Positions 27,904-37,998 of a stretch of DNA of 64,000 bases are shown here, in pieces. Source of the DNA: Beijerinckiaceae bacterium (GTDB lineage Bacteria > Pseudomonadota > Alphaproteobacteria > Rhizobiales > Beijerinckiaceae); NCBI GenBank assembly GCA_009773635.1, contig WSYC01000016.1, positions 47,485-111,484 of the forward strand. The letters are read 5' to 3'. The stretch's first letter is position 1; each line of letters opens with the position of its first letter. The notes under the pieces were generated by a model. That model saw only the letters and a list, made by a program, of their open reading frames with translations, made no database searches and was not told where the DNA came from. Position numbers and translations under genes: made by a program.

Positions 27904-30095
27904 GACGAGACATCTCCTGCACTACGACCAGCACGCAAGGCATTGAGGGTCACGATGATCGACGACCCCGACATCGCCAATGCGGCAATCAACGGCGTGA
28001 CCCAGCCGGCAATCGCCAGCGGCACGGCAATGAAGTTGTAGGCAACCGCCAGCCAGAGGTTCTCCATCATCACCCGATGTGCCTTGTGGCCAATGGAAAG
28101 CGCAACACCCACCGGCCTCAGCCGGTCGCCGATAAACACAGCATCCGCTGCAGCCTGCGCAACATGCGTCGCCTCGATGGGCGACATCGAGACATGCGCG
28201 GCGGCCAGCGCCGGGGCATCGTTGAGGCCATCCCCCACCATCAACGTGAAATGTCCTTCGGCCCGCAAGCCTTCGAGCCGGGCGATCTTGTCCTGCGGCT
28301 TGAGGCCCGCGGCAAAATCAGCGATCTCCAGAATGCCCGCAACCTCGCGCACCGCCGCCTCATGATCCCCGGAGAGAATCATCAGCCGGAAACCGCGCGT
28401 CTTCAGAGCCTCGATCACCTCGCGCGCATCGGGCCTGAGCTGCTGGCCGATGGCGATGATGCCGCCGGTCTCGCCCCAGCGCACGGCGATGAGCGAAGCC
28501 GAAGGATAGGCGAGCGCCACCTTCCCCGCCTCGAAAGCCATATCGACCGCCTCGGGCTTGCCGAGAAAAGCGGGTTTGCCATCAAGCTCAGCCCGGACGC
28601 CGATGCCGGGCTCCTCACCCGCGCCGGCGATCGGTTCGCGCGCGCCGGTTGCCTTGGCGATGGCAGCAGCGAGCGGATGACGGCTCGTCAGTGCGAGGCG
28701 TCCCGCCAGTGCGATCAGGCCGGAGTCGAGCGTCCCGGCATTCATCAGGCTGGCGTTGGGCTGGGTCAGGGTGCCGGTTTTGTCGAAGACCACCGTATCA
28801 ACCGCAGCGAACCGCTCCAACGCATCCCCGGAATTCAGAAGTATGCGGTTCCTGAACAGCGCGCCGGAGGCAACCACCTGCACCGCCGGAATCGCCAGCC
28901 CGAGCGCGCAGGGGCAGGTGATGATGAGCACGGTAATCGCGATGATCAACGCATCGTGCCAGCCGATGCCGAAGGCGAGCCAGCCCAGAAAGGTTACGAG
29001 CGCGGTGACATGCACCACCGGCGCATAGAGCCGCGCCGCGCGATCCGCGAGCTGCACGTAGCGCGAACGGTTTTCGGTGGCCTTGTCAAGGAGGGCCTGC
29101 ACCTCCGAGAGCAGCGTGCCCTCCTCCGCCGCCCGCACGCGGACGCGCAAGGTGCCGGAGAGATTGAGCGTGCCGGCGTAGACATCGGTCCCCGCACTGG
29201 CTGCGAGCGCGCGCGTCTCACCGGTTACGAGGCTGGCATCGATCTCGCTGCGGCCGTCGATCACCACGCCGTCAACCCCGATGCGCTCGCCCGGGCGCAC
29301 GAGCACAAGATCGCCCGCCTTGAGGGCTGCGACCGGCACGGTGCGGATTTCGGTTTCGGAGACGAACTTGACGGCGGTTTCGGATTTCAGCGCCGCGAGA
29401 TTGGTCGCCACAGCGCGCGTCCGGCGCCGCATCGCGCGTTCGAGGTAGCGCCCGATGAGCAGGAAGAACAGCAGCATCACGGCTGAGTCGAAATAGGCGT
29501 GTTCGGCATGGTTCAGCGTTTCCACCACGGACATGCCAAGGGCAAGGGTGACGCCGAGCGAAATCGGCACGTCCATGTTCACCGCGCCCGCACGCAGGGC
29601 CTTCCAGGCGCTCTCGAAGAAGGGTCTGCCGGCATAGATCGCCGCCGGCAGCGCGATCAGCGCCGACAGCCAGTGGAAGAAATCGCGGATTTCCGGGGTG
29701 ATGTCCGAGACATTGCCGGCCCAGACCGAGACCGACAGCAGCATGATGTTCATCATCGCGAAGCCGGCCACCGCGAGGCAGACCAGCAAACGCTTTTCTT
29801 CCAGCTTCTCGTTGCTCTCGGCGCGGTCGACGCTGAAGGGATAGGCCTTGAACCCGATCTGGTCCATGCGGTCGAGAATGCGCTCCGGGGTCGATTGATC
29901 CGGGTTCCATTCCACGGTCACGCGGCGATTGGCGAGATTGACCCGCGCGCCGGCGACACCGGGCTCGCTGGCCAGCCCCTTCTCGATCGCGCGCATGCAG
30001 GCCGCGCAATGAATACCCTCGACGGCAAGATCCATCGCTGCCTTGCCATCCTCGGCAGGGCGCACGAAAACCGAGAAATCCTTGAGGTCAGCCAT
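27900..30095 (-). CDS. ccoI: copper-translocating P-type ATPase CcoI/FixI
   Basis: 731 residues. An N-terminal heavy-metal-associated domain with the metal site GIHCAACM (about residues 28-35), eight membrane spans, transmembrane copper motif TCPCALGLAIP, phosphorylation site DKTGTLTQ and hinge VGDGLNDAPALAAAHVS. FixI-type ATPases supply copper for the CuB site of cbb3 oxidase through a periplasmic route. It lies 27 bases after ccoH and overlaps ccoS by 4 bases, completing the ccoGHIS assembly operon. Confidence 0.95.
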   Translation of the reverse strand: MADLKDFSVFVRPAEDGKAAMDLAVEGIHCAACMRAIEKGLASEPGVAGARVNLANRRVTVEWNPDQSTPERILDRMDQIGFKAYPFSVDRAESNEKLEEKRLLVCLAVAGFAMMNIMLLSVSVWAGNVSDITPEIRDFFHWLSALIALPAAIYAGRPFFESAWKALRAGAVNMDVPISLGVTLALGMSVVETLNHAEHAYFDSAVMLLFFLLIGRYLERAMRRRTRAVATNLAALKSETAVKFVSETEIRTVPVAALKAGDLVLVRPGERIGVDGVVIDGRSEIDASLVTGETRALAASAGTDVYAGTLNLSGTLRVRVRAAEEGTLLSEVQALLDKATENRSRYVQLADRAARLYAPVVHVTALVTFLGWLAFGIGWHDALIIAITVLIITCPCALGLAIPAVQVVASGALFRNRILLNSGDALERFAAVDTVVFDKTGTLTQPNASLMNAGTLDSGLIALAGRLALTSRHPLAAAIAKATGAREPIAGAGEEPGIGVRAELDGKPAFLGKPEAVDMAFEAGKVALAYPSASLIAVRWGETGGIIAIGQQLRPDAREVIEALKTRGFRLMILSGDHEAAVREVAGILEIADFAAGLKPQDKIARLEGLRAEGHFTLMVGDGLNDAPALAAAHVSMSPIEATHVAQAAADAVFIGDRLRPVGVALSIGHKAHRVMMENLWLAVAYNFIAVPLAIAGWVTPLIAALAMSGSSIIVTLNALRAGRSAGDVSS

Positions 30096-30122
30096 GGTGG
30101 ATCCCTGTCACCCCCTCGCCGC

Positions 30123-30644
30123 TCACTCCTTGACGACGATCCGGCGTTGCGAGACGAACTGGCGCGCATCACCGCGCATGATCTCGACGGTCACCACCCA
30201 TTGTCCGGTGGCGAGCGCCGGCGTCGCGGCGGAATAACGCCCGGCGCCGAGGTCTGCCAGCACGACCTTGTGATCAAAACGGGCATCGGCGGGGCGTTCG
30301 AAACGGGCTTGAACGGTCAATCCGCCAAGCTCGGCACCGGCCTTGTCGCGGACATGAACGCTGAACGGCGTGCCGGACCGCATGCCGCCGGTGCCGATAT
30401 CCACCTGCCAGCCGCGCTGGTCCTGCTCGGCAATCGCATCAAGGCGCCGGTTGAACTGCTGGCTGGCCTCGTAGGCGCTTTTCACCTCGATGCCGGGCAT
30501 CGTCCGGATCGCCAGACTCATCATCGTCATGTTGACCGCGAAGATGACCGCAAAAAAGACGATCAGGGCCGCCAGAACGTGCCCGCCCTTCAGTTCGAAC
30601 GATTTGGCCGGCTTCGGCAACGAAGGGGTCAGGTCCACAGGCAT
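30123..30644 (-). CDS. ccoH: cbb3 oxidase assembly protein CcoH/FixH
   Basis: About 173 residues with one N-terminal span (GGHVLAALIVFFAVIFAVN) followed by MTMMSLAIRTMPGIEVKSAY, the FixH signature, and a periplasmic beta-rich domain. CcoH is required for assembly and stability of the oxidase. I chose the ATG at 30644, with GGAG 8 bases upstream, over an in-frame start at 30677. The 97-bp gap to ccoG holds nothing clear. Confidence 0.92.
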   Translation of the reverse strand: MPVDLTPSLPKPAKSFELKGGHVLAALIVFFAVIFAVNMTMMSLAIRTMPGIEVKSAYEASQQFNRRLDAIAEQDQRGWQVDIGTGGMRSGTPFSVHVRDKAGAELGGLTVQARFERPADARFDHKVVLADLGAGRYSAATPALATGQWVVTVEIMRGDARQFVSQRRIVVKE

Positions 30645-30741
30645 GACAAAGGCTCCACAACAGCTCATCGCTATCACCAGTTCGTATCGGCTTCAGCCCT
30701 CACCGCAAGCCGGCGCAGCCTGATTTCGCCATTCCTATGGA

Positions 30742-32184
30742 CTAGCCGGGCCCGAAGAAATGATCTTTCGCAATGACGACCTCGCCCGCGAAGAGATCCG
30801 ACGCCCTGATGGCAATGGGCGTGCTCTTGTCCTTCAGCGAAGACTTCGGCACGGTGATCAGCACACGGACCTCGCGCGTCGCATCCGGCTCGACCGAGAC
30901 CACAGGCCGCCAGTCTGCGGTCGCGCTGACATTGACGAGCTCAACCACGGCACCAAGCGGCCCCTCCACCGTCAACGCGAAGGGCCGGATGTCCGGGCGC
31001 TTGTTGAACAGACGCACCGTGTAGGCATTGCGCACCGAGCCATCCGCCAGCGTAACAAACAGCGGCGTACGATCGTGGATCAGGTTGATCCCCGCCGTCG
31101 AGCGCGTCGCGAGCTGGAACAGCATCGAGCCGCCGACAATCGCGATCAGCGAAAAATAGATGATCGTGCGGGCGCGGATCGGATGAAACGGCTTTTCCGG
31201 CGTTCCCGCTTCGCGCGCCTTGACATTGTTGTCGGTATCAAAGGCGATCAACCCGGTCGGACGACCGATCTTGGTCATCACGGTGTCGCAGGCATCAATG
31301 CACAGGCTGCACTGGATGCATTCGAGCTGGGCACCATGCCGGATATCGATCCCGGTCGGGCATACCGCAACGCATTGGTTGCAATCGATGCAATCGCCCG
31401 CCTTCTCGCCGGCCTCCCGAAGCTTGGCAGCCCCCTTGAGCGAGGTGCGTGGCTCACCGCGATCGTAGCGATAGGTGACGTTGAAGGCTTCCTCATCGGT
31501 CAGTGCGGCCTGAATGCGTGGCCAGGGACACATGTAGTTGCACACCTGCTCACGCATGATGCCGGCCAGCGCATAGGTGGTGAAGGTGAGAATACCGATC
31601 CAGACATAGGCCGTCAGCGGCGCTGTCCCGAAGAAGAGGTCGCGCACCAGCTTCGGCGCATCTGCAAAATAGAGCACCCAGGCACCACCAGTCCACCAGG
31701 CGATCATCAGCCAGATGAAATGCTTCAGCGTCTTGCGGGCAACTTTGTCGATATCAAAAGCGCGCTCATCCAGCTTGATGCGGTCACGCCGGTCGCCTTC
31801 GGTGAAGCGTTCCACGGCGAGGAACAGGTCGGTCCAGACGGTCTGCGGGCACAGGTAACCGCACCAGATGCGCCCCGCGATCGCGTTCATCAGGAACAGC
31901 ACCATGGCCGCTATGACGAGCAGGCCCGTGAAGAAATACACTTCCTGAGGCCAGATTTCGATCGGGAAGAAATAGAAACGCCGATTGGCTAGATCAAGCA
32001 ACACGGCTTGATCTGGTAGATTCGGGCCGCGATTCCATCGCACAAACGGCAGAAAATAGTAAATCGAGAGCGTCGCAATCAGCACGATCCACTTGATGCG
32101 GCGATAGAATCCGCTCACCGCCTGCGGATAGACCTTCTTGGCGGAGATATAAAGTGGGATATCGTTGGAATCGGTTGTCGACAT
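30742..32184 (-). CDS. ccoG: cbb3 oxidase accessory protein CcoG/FixG
   Basis: About 480 residues, five membrane spans and two ferredoxin-type 4Fe-4S sites: CIDCNQCVAVCPTGID and CIQCSLCIDACDTVMT. A further conserved motif is WCGYLCPQTVW near residue 105, with REQVCNYMCPWPRIQ later. CcoG acts as a cupric reductase in cbb3 assembly. The chosen start, MSTTDSNDIPLYISAKKV, fits the family, although no good ribosome site is seen. It begins 143 bp after ccoP, so the assembly genes may have their own promoter; I see no FNR box in that gap. Confidence 0.95.
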   Translation of the reverse strand: MSTTDSNDIPLYISAKKVYPQAVSGFYRRIKWIVLIATLSIYYFLPFVRWNRGPNLPDQAVLLDLANRRFYFFPIEIWPQEVYFFTGLLVIAAMVLFLMNAIAGRIWCGYLCPQTVWTDLFLAVERFTEGDRRDRIKLDERAFDIDKVARKTLKHFIWLMIAWWTGGAWVLYFADAPKLVRDLFFGTAPLTAYVWIGILTFTTYALAGIMREQVCNYMCPWPRIQAALTDEEAFNVTYRYDRGEPRTSLKGAAKLREAGEKAGDCIDCNQCVAVCPTGIDIRHGAQLECIQCSLCIDACDTVMTKIGRPTGLIAFDTDNNVKAREAGTPEKPFHPIRARTIIYFSLIAIVGGSMLFQLATRSTAGINLIHDRTPLFVTLADGSVRNAYTVRLFNKRPDIRPFALTVEGPLGAVVELVNVSATADWRPVVSVEPDATREVRVLITVPKSSLKDKSTPIAIRASDLFAGEVVIAKDHFFGPG

Positions 32185-32327
32185 AGGAAGGCGCCCTGCT
32201 TGCCGCATCGCGCCCAAGCGCGCGAAGGGGATTTGGCGGAAAATCCGGCGGAGCCTCGAAAGGCACCGCCGGTTCCAACTCATGCAAAGCTTACTCGCGA
32301 AGCTTGCTCGTCAAACTCACGCACGAC

Positions 32328-33209
32328 TCACTTGCCGCCGCCCAGCGAGTGAACATACACGGCCAGCGATTTGATCGTGACAGCATCGAGACGTGCGTTC
32401 CAGGCCGGCATCACACCGGCACGGGCATTCGTCACCGTTTCCACGATATCCTCGATACCGGAGCCATAGAGCGTGATCGCATCGGCGAGGTTGGGGGAAC
32501 CCAGCTCCTTGTTACCAAGGCCCTTGTCGCCATGGCAGGCCGCGCAGTTATCGGCAAAGAGCTTGGCGCCCGCGGCCGCATTATACCCGGCCTCGACCGG
32601 TTGCCCGGAGAGGGCACGGACGAAATTTGCGACCGTGCGAACCTCGTCCTTTTTCAGGATGCCGTCGCGCCCGAAGGCCGGCATCGCGGAAATCCGGGTC
32701 TTGTCGTCGTTGGACGAGCGGATACCGTTCTGCAAGGTGGTGTGGATCTCGCCGAGCGAGCCGCCCCACAGCCAGTCATCGTCGTTCAGGTTCGGATAGC
32801 CTTTGGAGCCGGCGCCGCCGAGCCCGTGGCAGGGCGCGCAGTTATCGCCGAAGGCGGCCTTGCCTTGCGCCATGGCAAGGCTGAGCAGTTTCGGGTCCGA
32901 CTTGATGGCGGCAAGCTCGACCTTGCCGAGGTCTGCGGCCTGTGCAGCCCGCTTCGCCTTGAGCGCATCGAGTTCAACCGCCACCTCGGCCCGCGAGGAA
33001 TAGGCGATCACGCCCGTCAGGTGGCTCGAAACCAGCGGCCAGGAGGGGTAGACAACCCAATAGCCGAAGGACCAGAGGATGGTGGCGTAGAAGATGTTCA
33101 CCCACCAGCGCGGCAGTGGCGTGTTCAACTCCTTGATTCCGTCCCATTCATGGCCTGTCGTGGCCGTTCCTGTGATGTGATCGCGGTCTTCAGTTGTATG
33201 TCCGGCCAT
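32328..33209 (-). CDS. ccoP: cbb3 oxidase subunit III, di-heme cytochrome c CcoP/FixP
   Basis: About 293 residues. N-terminal DGIKELNTPLPRWWVNIFYA is the CcoP signature, leading into the membrane anchor. Two heme c sites follow: CAPCHG and CAACHG, with later Met ligand regions ISAMPAFG and GVMPAWNARL. CcoP feeds electrons into the oxidase. The start at 33209 has AGGAGG about 9 bases upstream; it follows the ccoQ stop by 4 bases. Confidence 0.96.
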   Translation of the reverse strand: MAGHTTEDRDHITGTATTGHEWDGIKELNTPLPRWWVNIFYATILWSFGYWVVYPSWPLVSSHLTGVIAYSSRAEVAVELDALKAKRAAQAADLGKVELAAIKSDPKLLSLAMAQGKAAFGDNCAPCHGLGGAGSKGYPNLNDDDWLWGGSLGEIHTTLQNGIRSSNDDKTRISAMPAFGRDGILKKDEVRTVANFVRALSGQPVEAGYNAAAGAKLFADNCAACHGDKGLGNKELGSPNLADAITLYGSGIEDIVETVTNARAGVMPAWNARLDAVTIKSLAVYVHSLGGGK

Positions 33210-33213
33210 CGGA

Positions 33214-33369
33214 TCAATCCTCCTTGAGAGGGATTTCGGCGGCCGAATTGAACTTTTCACGGTTCTTCGGCCAGATTGCGTAAGCGACGACACCCAGGAA
33301 AATCGCCATGAAGAAGACGACTCCGAACTGCTGGGCTATCCCCGCGAGAAGAGCGTAGGTTTCGGTCAT
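33214..33369 (-). CDS. ccoQ: cbb3 oxidase subunit IV CcoQ/FixQ, 51 residues
   Basis: Begins [20 protein letters not shown] and ends [18 protein letters not shown] single membrane span with the family motif [11 protein letters not shown]. It stabilises the oxidase complex. It lies 11 bases after the restored ccoO stop. Because of the ccoO frameshift, the shifted ccoO frame runs open into this ATG, which could give an artificial CcoO-CcoQ fusion in automated annotation. Confidence 0.9.
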   Translation of the reverse strand: MTETYALLAGIAQQFGVVFFMAIFLGVVAYAIWPKNREKFNSAAEIPLKED

Positions 33370-33380
33370 GGCTCCCCTCC

Positions 33381-34113
33381 TCAGCGGTAATTGGCTTTGG
33401 CGTCGTAGCCCTTGAAATCGACCATCGTGCCCAGAACCTGGAGATAGGCGATCAGCGCATCCGCTTCCGAGATCTTCTGCGGGTTGCCGTCGAAATCGCG
33501 GACCTGCACCTTGCCGTAACGCTTCTCGAGGTCGGCCGCGCCCGGGTTCCGGGTTGACCTGCGCCTTGAGATCCTTGGCGGCATTGGCGATCATCTCGTC
33601 GGTATAGGGCACCGCACCGATGCGGTTGGCCTTGAGATGATTGACGATATCGGCGGTGTCGAGTTCGTTCTTCGACAAGAACGGATAGCCCGGCATGATC
33701 GACTGCGGCACCAGCGTCCGCGGGTTCACGAGATGCTGGAGCTGCCATTCGTCGGAGTACTTGCCGCCGACACGGGCGAGATCCGGCCCTGTGCGCTTGG
33801 AGCCCCACTGGAAGGGCTTGTCGAACATCGATTCCGCCGCGAGGCTATAGTGGCCATAGCGTTCGACCTCGTCCCGGAGGGGACGGACCATCTGGCTGTG
33901 GCAGTTGTAGCAGCCCTCGCGGACGTAGATGTGCCGGCCCGCCAGTTCGAGCGGGGTGTAGGGGCGAACGCCCTTCACCTGCTCGATGGTGGAGCGGAGA
34001 TAGAAGAGAGGGGCAATCTCGACGAGACCGCCGATGGAGATCATGACAATGATGCCGATGATCAGGATGATCGAGTTCTTCTCGAAGATCGCGTGCTTGT
34101 TCCAGAGCGACAT
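33381..34113 (-). CDS. ccoO: cbb3 oxidase subunit II, mono-heme cytochrome c CcoO/FixO, frameshifted
   Basis: The first 190 or so residues are normal CcoO: membrane anchor, heme site [18 protein letters not shown] and [16 protein letters not shown]. At about 33541-33553 the frame shifts. The proper ending ([17 protein letters not shown], then [20 protein letters not shown]) continues in another frame, and the span of 733 bases is one more than a multiple of three. One extra base in the CCCGGG tract explains it. Removing it gives about 243 residues, the family length. Either a sequencing or assembly error, or a real mutation that would disable the oxidase. The neighbouring cco genes look intact, which favours error. 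Confidence 0.9.
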
Positions 34114-34124
34114 TGTTCTGCTCC

Positions 34125-35783
34125 TTACTCGGCCGGGACCAGAGCCGGCCGGGCAGCCTTTGCAGGCTCCTCCGCTTCGCCGGACACGATGGTCTTGTAG
34201 ATGTTGAAGGCCATGATCAGCGAGCCGACCACGAACATCGCACCGCCAAGGGCACGGATGACGTAGAAGGGATGCATCGCGTCAACGGTCTCGATGAAGG
34301 AATACTCGAGGAAGCCGAGCGAGGTGTAGGCACGCCACATCAGGCCCTGCATGATACCGGCGACCCACATCGCGGAGATGTAGAGCACGATCCCGAGCGT
34401 CGCGATCCAGAAGTGCCAGTTCACCAGCTTGTCGGACCACAGGCCCTTCTTGTTCCAGAGCCACGGCACGAGGCAGTAGATGGCACCGAAGGAGACGAAG
34501 CCCACCCAGCCGAGCGCACCCGAGTGCACGTGGCCGACGGTCCAGTCCGTGTAGTGGCTGAGCGAGTTCACCGCCTTGATCGACATCATCGGCCCTTCGA
34601 AGGTCGACATGCCGTAGAAGGCGACCGAGACGACCAGCATTCTGAGCACGGGGTCGGTCCGGAGCTTGTCCCAGGCGCCCGAGAGCGTCATCAGGCCGTT
34701 GATCATGCCGCCCCAGGAGGGCATCCACAGCATGATCGAGAAGGTCATGCCCAGCGTCTGCGCCCAATCCGGCAGCGCGGTGTAGTGCAGATGGTGCGGA
34801 CCCGCCCAGATATAGAGGAAGATCAGCGCCCAGAAGTGGATGATCGAAAGCCGGTAGGAGTAAACGGGCCTGTTGGCCCTTTTGGGCACGAAGTAATACA
34901 TGATGGCAAGGAAGCCGGCGGTCAGGAAGAAGCCGACCGCGTTATGGCCATACCACCACTGGAACATCGCGTCCTGCACACCCGACCAGACGATGTAGCT
35001 CTTCGGCGAGAAGATCGACACCGGAATGGTCGCGTTGTTACCCAGATGCAGCACCGCGATCGTCACGATGAACGCGAGCGTGAACCAGTTCGCCACGTAG
35101 ATATGCGGCTCCTTGCGCTTCCAGAGCGTCACCAGGAACACCAGCAGATAGGCCACCCAGACGATGGTGAGCCAGAGATCGGCATACCATTCCGGCTCGG
35201 CGTATTCCTTGCCCTGCGTGATGCCGAGCAGGTAGCCCGTACCGGCGACGACAATGAAGAGATTGTAGCCGAGCACGACGAACCAGGGTGCGATATCGCC
35301 CGCGAGACGCGCATGGCAGGTCCGCTGCACCACGTAGAACGAGGTTGCGAGCAGCACATTGCCGCCAAAGGCGAAGATCACCGCCGAGGTGTGCAGCGGG
35401 CGCAACCGCCCGAACTGGATCCAGGCGAAATCGAAGTTCAGCACGGGGTAAGCGAGTTGCAGCGCGATGATCAACCCGACCAGAAAGCCGGCGACACCCC
35501 AGAACACCGAGGCAATCGTCGCGAACTTCACCGGCCCCATGTTATAGTTCGGCTTGCCGTCAATCTCCTGCGGAGGATTGACCGGCACATTCGCCGCAGC
35601 CCGCTTGGCGATGACAATCACCGAGGCAAGCCCCGCGAGCGCAAACACATACATGTGGAAGGCATAGCCGGGATCGGTCGCCTTTGACGCGATGAAAAGT
35701 GTGAGAAGTGTGAGCGCCACTGCCGCGATCGCCCAGGCGACCTCGTTGGCACTCATCGAACGGTATCCGTTTTGGATGCTCAT
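34125..35783 (-). CDS. ccoN: cbb3-type cytochrome c oxidase subunit I CcoN/FixN
   Basis: The catalytic heme-copper subunit, about 552 residues and 12 or more membrane spans. It reduces oxygen at low concentrations and pumps protons. Visible: [18 protein letters not shown] with a heme-ligand His, [18 protein letters not shown] with CuB-region His, [20 protein letters not shown] and [18 protein letters not shown]. The ATG at 35783 has AAAGGA 8 bases upstream; an ATG two codons earlier lies too close to that site. First gene of ccoNOQP, preceded by an FNR-type box at 35903-35916. Confidence 0.97.
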   Translation of the reverse strand: MSIQNGYRSMSANEVAWAIAAVALTLLTLFIASKATDPGYAFHMYVFALAGLASVIVIAKRAAANVPVNPPQEIDGKPNYNMGPVKFATIASVFWGVAGFLVGLIIALQLAYPVLNFDFAWIQFGRLRPLHTSAVIFAFGGNVLLATSFYVVQRTCHARLAGDIAPWFVVLGYNLFIVVAGTGYLLGITQGKEYAEPEWYADLWLTIVWVAYLLVFLVTLWKRKEPHIYVANWFTLAFIVTIAVLHLGNNATIPVSIFSPKSYIVWSGVQDAMFQWWYGHNAVGFFLTAGFLAIMYYFVPKRANRPVYSYRLSIIHFWALIFLYIWAGPHHLHYTALPDWAQTLGMTFSIMLWMPSWGGMINGLMTLSGAWDKLRTDPVLRMLVVSVAFYGMSTFEGPMMSIKAVNSLSHYTDWTVGHVHSGALGWVGFVSFGAIYCLVPWLWNKKGLWSDKLVNWHFWIATLGIVLYISAMWVAGIMQGLMWRAYTSLGFLEYSFIETVDAMHPFYVIRALGGAMFVVGSLIMAFNIYKTIVSGEAEEPAKAARPALVPAE

Positions 35784-35902
35784 GCGCATGTTCCTTTGCC
35801 CCTAAATGCCACCGCAGCGCAGCGAAGGCACGCGGACAGGGCGCCGCGATGAGCGACCCCCTGACCCAGTCCTGACCATGATCCTGCAACGCACAATTGG
35901 CC

Positions 35903-35916
35903 TTGACACAAATCAA
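35903..35916. promoter_or_regulatory. FNR/FixK-type box (anaerobox) upstream of ccoN
   Basis: TTGAC-ACAA-ATCAA, one change from the consensus TTGAT-N4-ATCAA. Its centre lies about 126 bases before the ccoN ATG. If it acts at the usual class II position of -41.5, transcription starts near 35868. It explains induction of ccoNOQP at low oxygen by the regulator encoded just upstream. Confidence 0.8.
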
Positions 35917-36003
35917 GCCGAAGCGCGGAACAAGAAGAATTTCGTGCCGAAAAGGGAATAGGGCAAAGCGAGCCTGCTACGACAGCGGCCAGACGGTGGC
36001 TGC

Positions 36004-36743
36004 CTATCCATCCGCAAGGCTGACCAGCCGTTCAACATCCAGAATACGGATACCGTCGGGACGACAATCAGCTTGTCACGCGCCAGCTTCGAGATCGTCC
36101 GGCTGACGGTTTCGATCGTCAGACCGAGATAATCGGCGATATCCTGCCGGCTCATCGGCAGCGGGATCGTCACCGAGCGCGTCGCGAGCTTGGCCAGCCG
36201 CTCACGGAACGACAGCAGGAAGGCCGCAACGCGTTCTTCGGCATTTTTCCGCCCGAGCAGCACGATCTGCTCCTGCGAATTATGGATTTCGCGGCCGGCA
36301 AGCTGATGCAGCTTCTTGAGAAGGTGCGGCTTTTCATCCAGCATCGCCGCAAAGGTCACCCGCGGGATCCGGCATACCCGGATCTGGTCCACCGCCTCGG
36401 CTGAATATTCGTGGACTTCATCCATTGCCACGCCGAGGAAGTCGCCCTTGATCGCAAAGCCGATGATCTGCCGTCGCCCGTCCGGCAGCAGGCGGAACAG
36501 GCGGATCGTGCCGTCAGAAACGGAAAACACGAAATCGGCCTTCGAGCCCTGATCGAACAACACGGTCTTCGCAGGGAAACCCCGGTGTTGCACGACATGA
36601 TCGAAGATCAGCAGCTCATCCTGCTCAAGCGCCGCGCAAATCGACAGATGGCGCGTCGTGCACGTCGAGCAATTGGGGACATGCGGCGTGATGGCAAAGT
36701 CCCCGGATTTCGTATTGTCCTGCAAAATATTGCCCATCGCCAT
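36004..36743 (-). CDS. FNR/FixK-family transcriptional regulator (FnrN-like), frameshifted near the 3' end
   Basis: A Crp/Fnr regulator with an oxygen-sensing iron-sulfur pattern: NCSTCTTRHLSIC near the N-terminus and a central Cys in IRVCRIPRVTF, matching FNR. The helix-turn-helix MSRQDIADYLGLTIETVSRT has the Glu/Ser/Arg that read TTGAT. After KLIVV the frame is lost: the proper ending (PDGIRILDVERLVSLADG, then stop at 36004) is in another frame, and one missing C in the CCC at 36058-36060 explains it. Uncorrected, translation runs to 35913 with an unrelated tail. Corrected length about 246 residues. The gene probably activates ccoN through the box at 35903. Confidence 0.88.
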
Positions 36744-36939
36744 GGTGTATCGTCCCCGGCAGTCCTGAAAAAAACCGCGATCGAAGGCTGCAAGATGCGT
36801 TGGATATGGGCTGGTTGCAAGCAAATTGGGGCGCGCCGGCAATGATACTTTTCGCCGTTGCAGCAATACGGCAAAGGAGGGAGCTGGCGCAGCGCCCTCC
36901 CTGTCTCAGCAATCGATGCCGCCGGCGCACCCCGCGCCG

Positions 36940-37998
36940 TCAGTCCGCGATGCGAACGCCCGTTTCATCATCGAAGAAATGGAGGTTCTTGGCCTCGGCA
37001 ACCGCCCGCAGCGTCGCGCCGGCCTCGATTTCGGATTTCCCGGCAACGCGGACGATGATTTCCGGCCCGTTTCCGCCGACCGCGCAATAGAGGAAGGTTT
37101 CCGACCCCACAGCCTCGATCGCCGACACGGTAACGTCGATATCGAGCGCATGCGGTCCGGTCCCCGGCGCGGTCAGTTCGAAATGCTCGGGCCGGATCCC
37201 CAGCGTCAGCCGGCCCGAGCCGGGCACCTTTGCGAGCTTCAGGCCCGGCAACCCGCCCTCAGGCAACGGAACAAGGTTCATCGGCGGTGCGCCGATGAAG
37301 CCCGCGACGAAGGTCGTCGCCGGCCGCTCGTACAGCGTCAGCGGCGGGCCCATCTGCTCGACCTTGCCCTTGTTCATGACCACCAGGATATCGGCCAGCG
37401 TCATGGCCTCGAGCTGGTCATGCGTCACGTAGATCGACGTGATTCCCAGCGCGCGCTGGAGCTTCTTGATTTCAACCCGCATCTGGATGCGGAGCTTGGC
37501 ATCGAGGTTCGAGAGCGGCTCGTCGAACAGGAACACCCGCGGCTTGCGAACAATGGCACGCCCCATCGCGACGCGCTGGCGCTGGCCACCGGAGAGCGCG
37601 CGCGGCTTGCGATCGAGAAGGTGACCGATTTCGAGAATGCGCGCGGCTTCCTGCACGCGCTCCTCGATTTCCGCCTTGGGCGTGCGGCGGTTTCTCAGGC
37701 CATAGGCCATGTTGTCGTAGACCGACATATGCGGATAAAGCGCGTAGTTCTGGAATACCATCGCGATATCACGCTCGGAAGGATCGAGGTCATTGACGCG
37801 CCGGTCGCCGATGACGATCTCGCCGGAGGAGATCGTCTCCAGCCCGGCAACCATGCGCAGCAGCGTCGATTTGCCGCAGCCGGAAGGGCCGACGAGCACG
37901 CAGAACTTCCCGTCCGGGATATCGATGGAAATGGCGCGGACGGCTTCCACGCCCCCGGCGTAGACCTTGCCGACCTGGCGCAGTTGGACATTATTCAT
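36940..37998 (-). CDS. ugpC: ABC transporter ATP-binding protein, UgpC-like
   Basis: The ATPase of a sn-glycerol-3-phosphate-type importer (CUT1/MalK class). About 352 residues. Walker [21 protein letters not shown], signature [17 protein letters not shown] and Walker [17 protein letters not shown], then a C-terminal TOBE/OB regulatory region from about residue 235 (GIRPEHFEL). ATPases of this class can serve several importers. Its ATG overlaps the ugpE stop by 4 bases; it is the last gene of the operon. Confidence 0.92.
   Translation of the reverse strand: MNNVQLRQVGKVYAGGVEAVRAISIDIPDGKFCVLVGPSGCGKSTLLRMVAGLETISSGEIVIGDRRVNDLDPSERDIAMVFQNYALYPHMSVYDNMAYGLRNRRTPKAEIEERVQEAARILEIGHLLDRKPRALSGGQRQRVAMGRAIVRKPRVFLFDEPLSNLDAKLRIQMRVEIKKLQRALGITSIYVTHDQLEAMTLADILVVMNKGKVEQMGPPLTLYERPATTFVAGFIGAPPMNLVPLPEGGLPGLKLAKVPGSGRLTLGIRPEHFELTAPGTGPHALDIDVTVSAIEAVGSETFLYCAVGGNGPEIIVRVAGKSEIEAGATLRAVAEAKNLHFFDDETGVRIAD

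Noticed and set aside
33214..34113. A novel CcoO-CcoQ fusion protein
   Set aside because: The joining stretch is out-of-frame CcoO sequence, and the correct CcoO ending exists in another frame; it is a frameshift artefact.
35913..36057. A new C-terminal extension on the FNR-type regulator
   Set aside because: It arises only from the frameshift; the adjacent frame encodes the normal FNR ending and stop at 36004.
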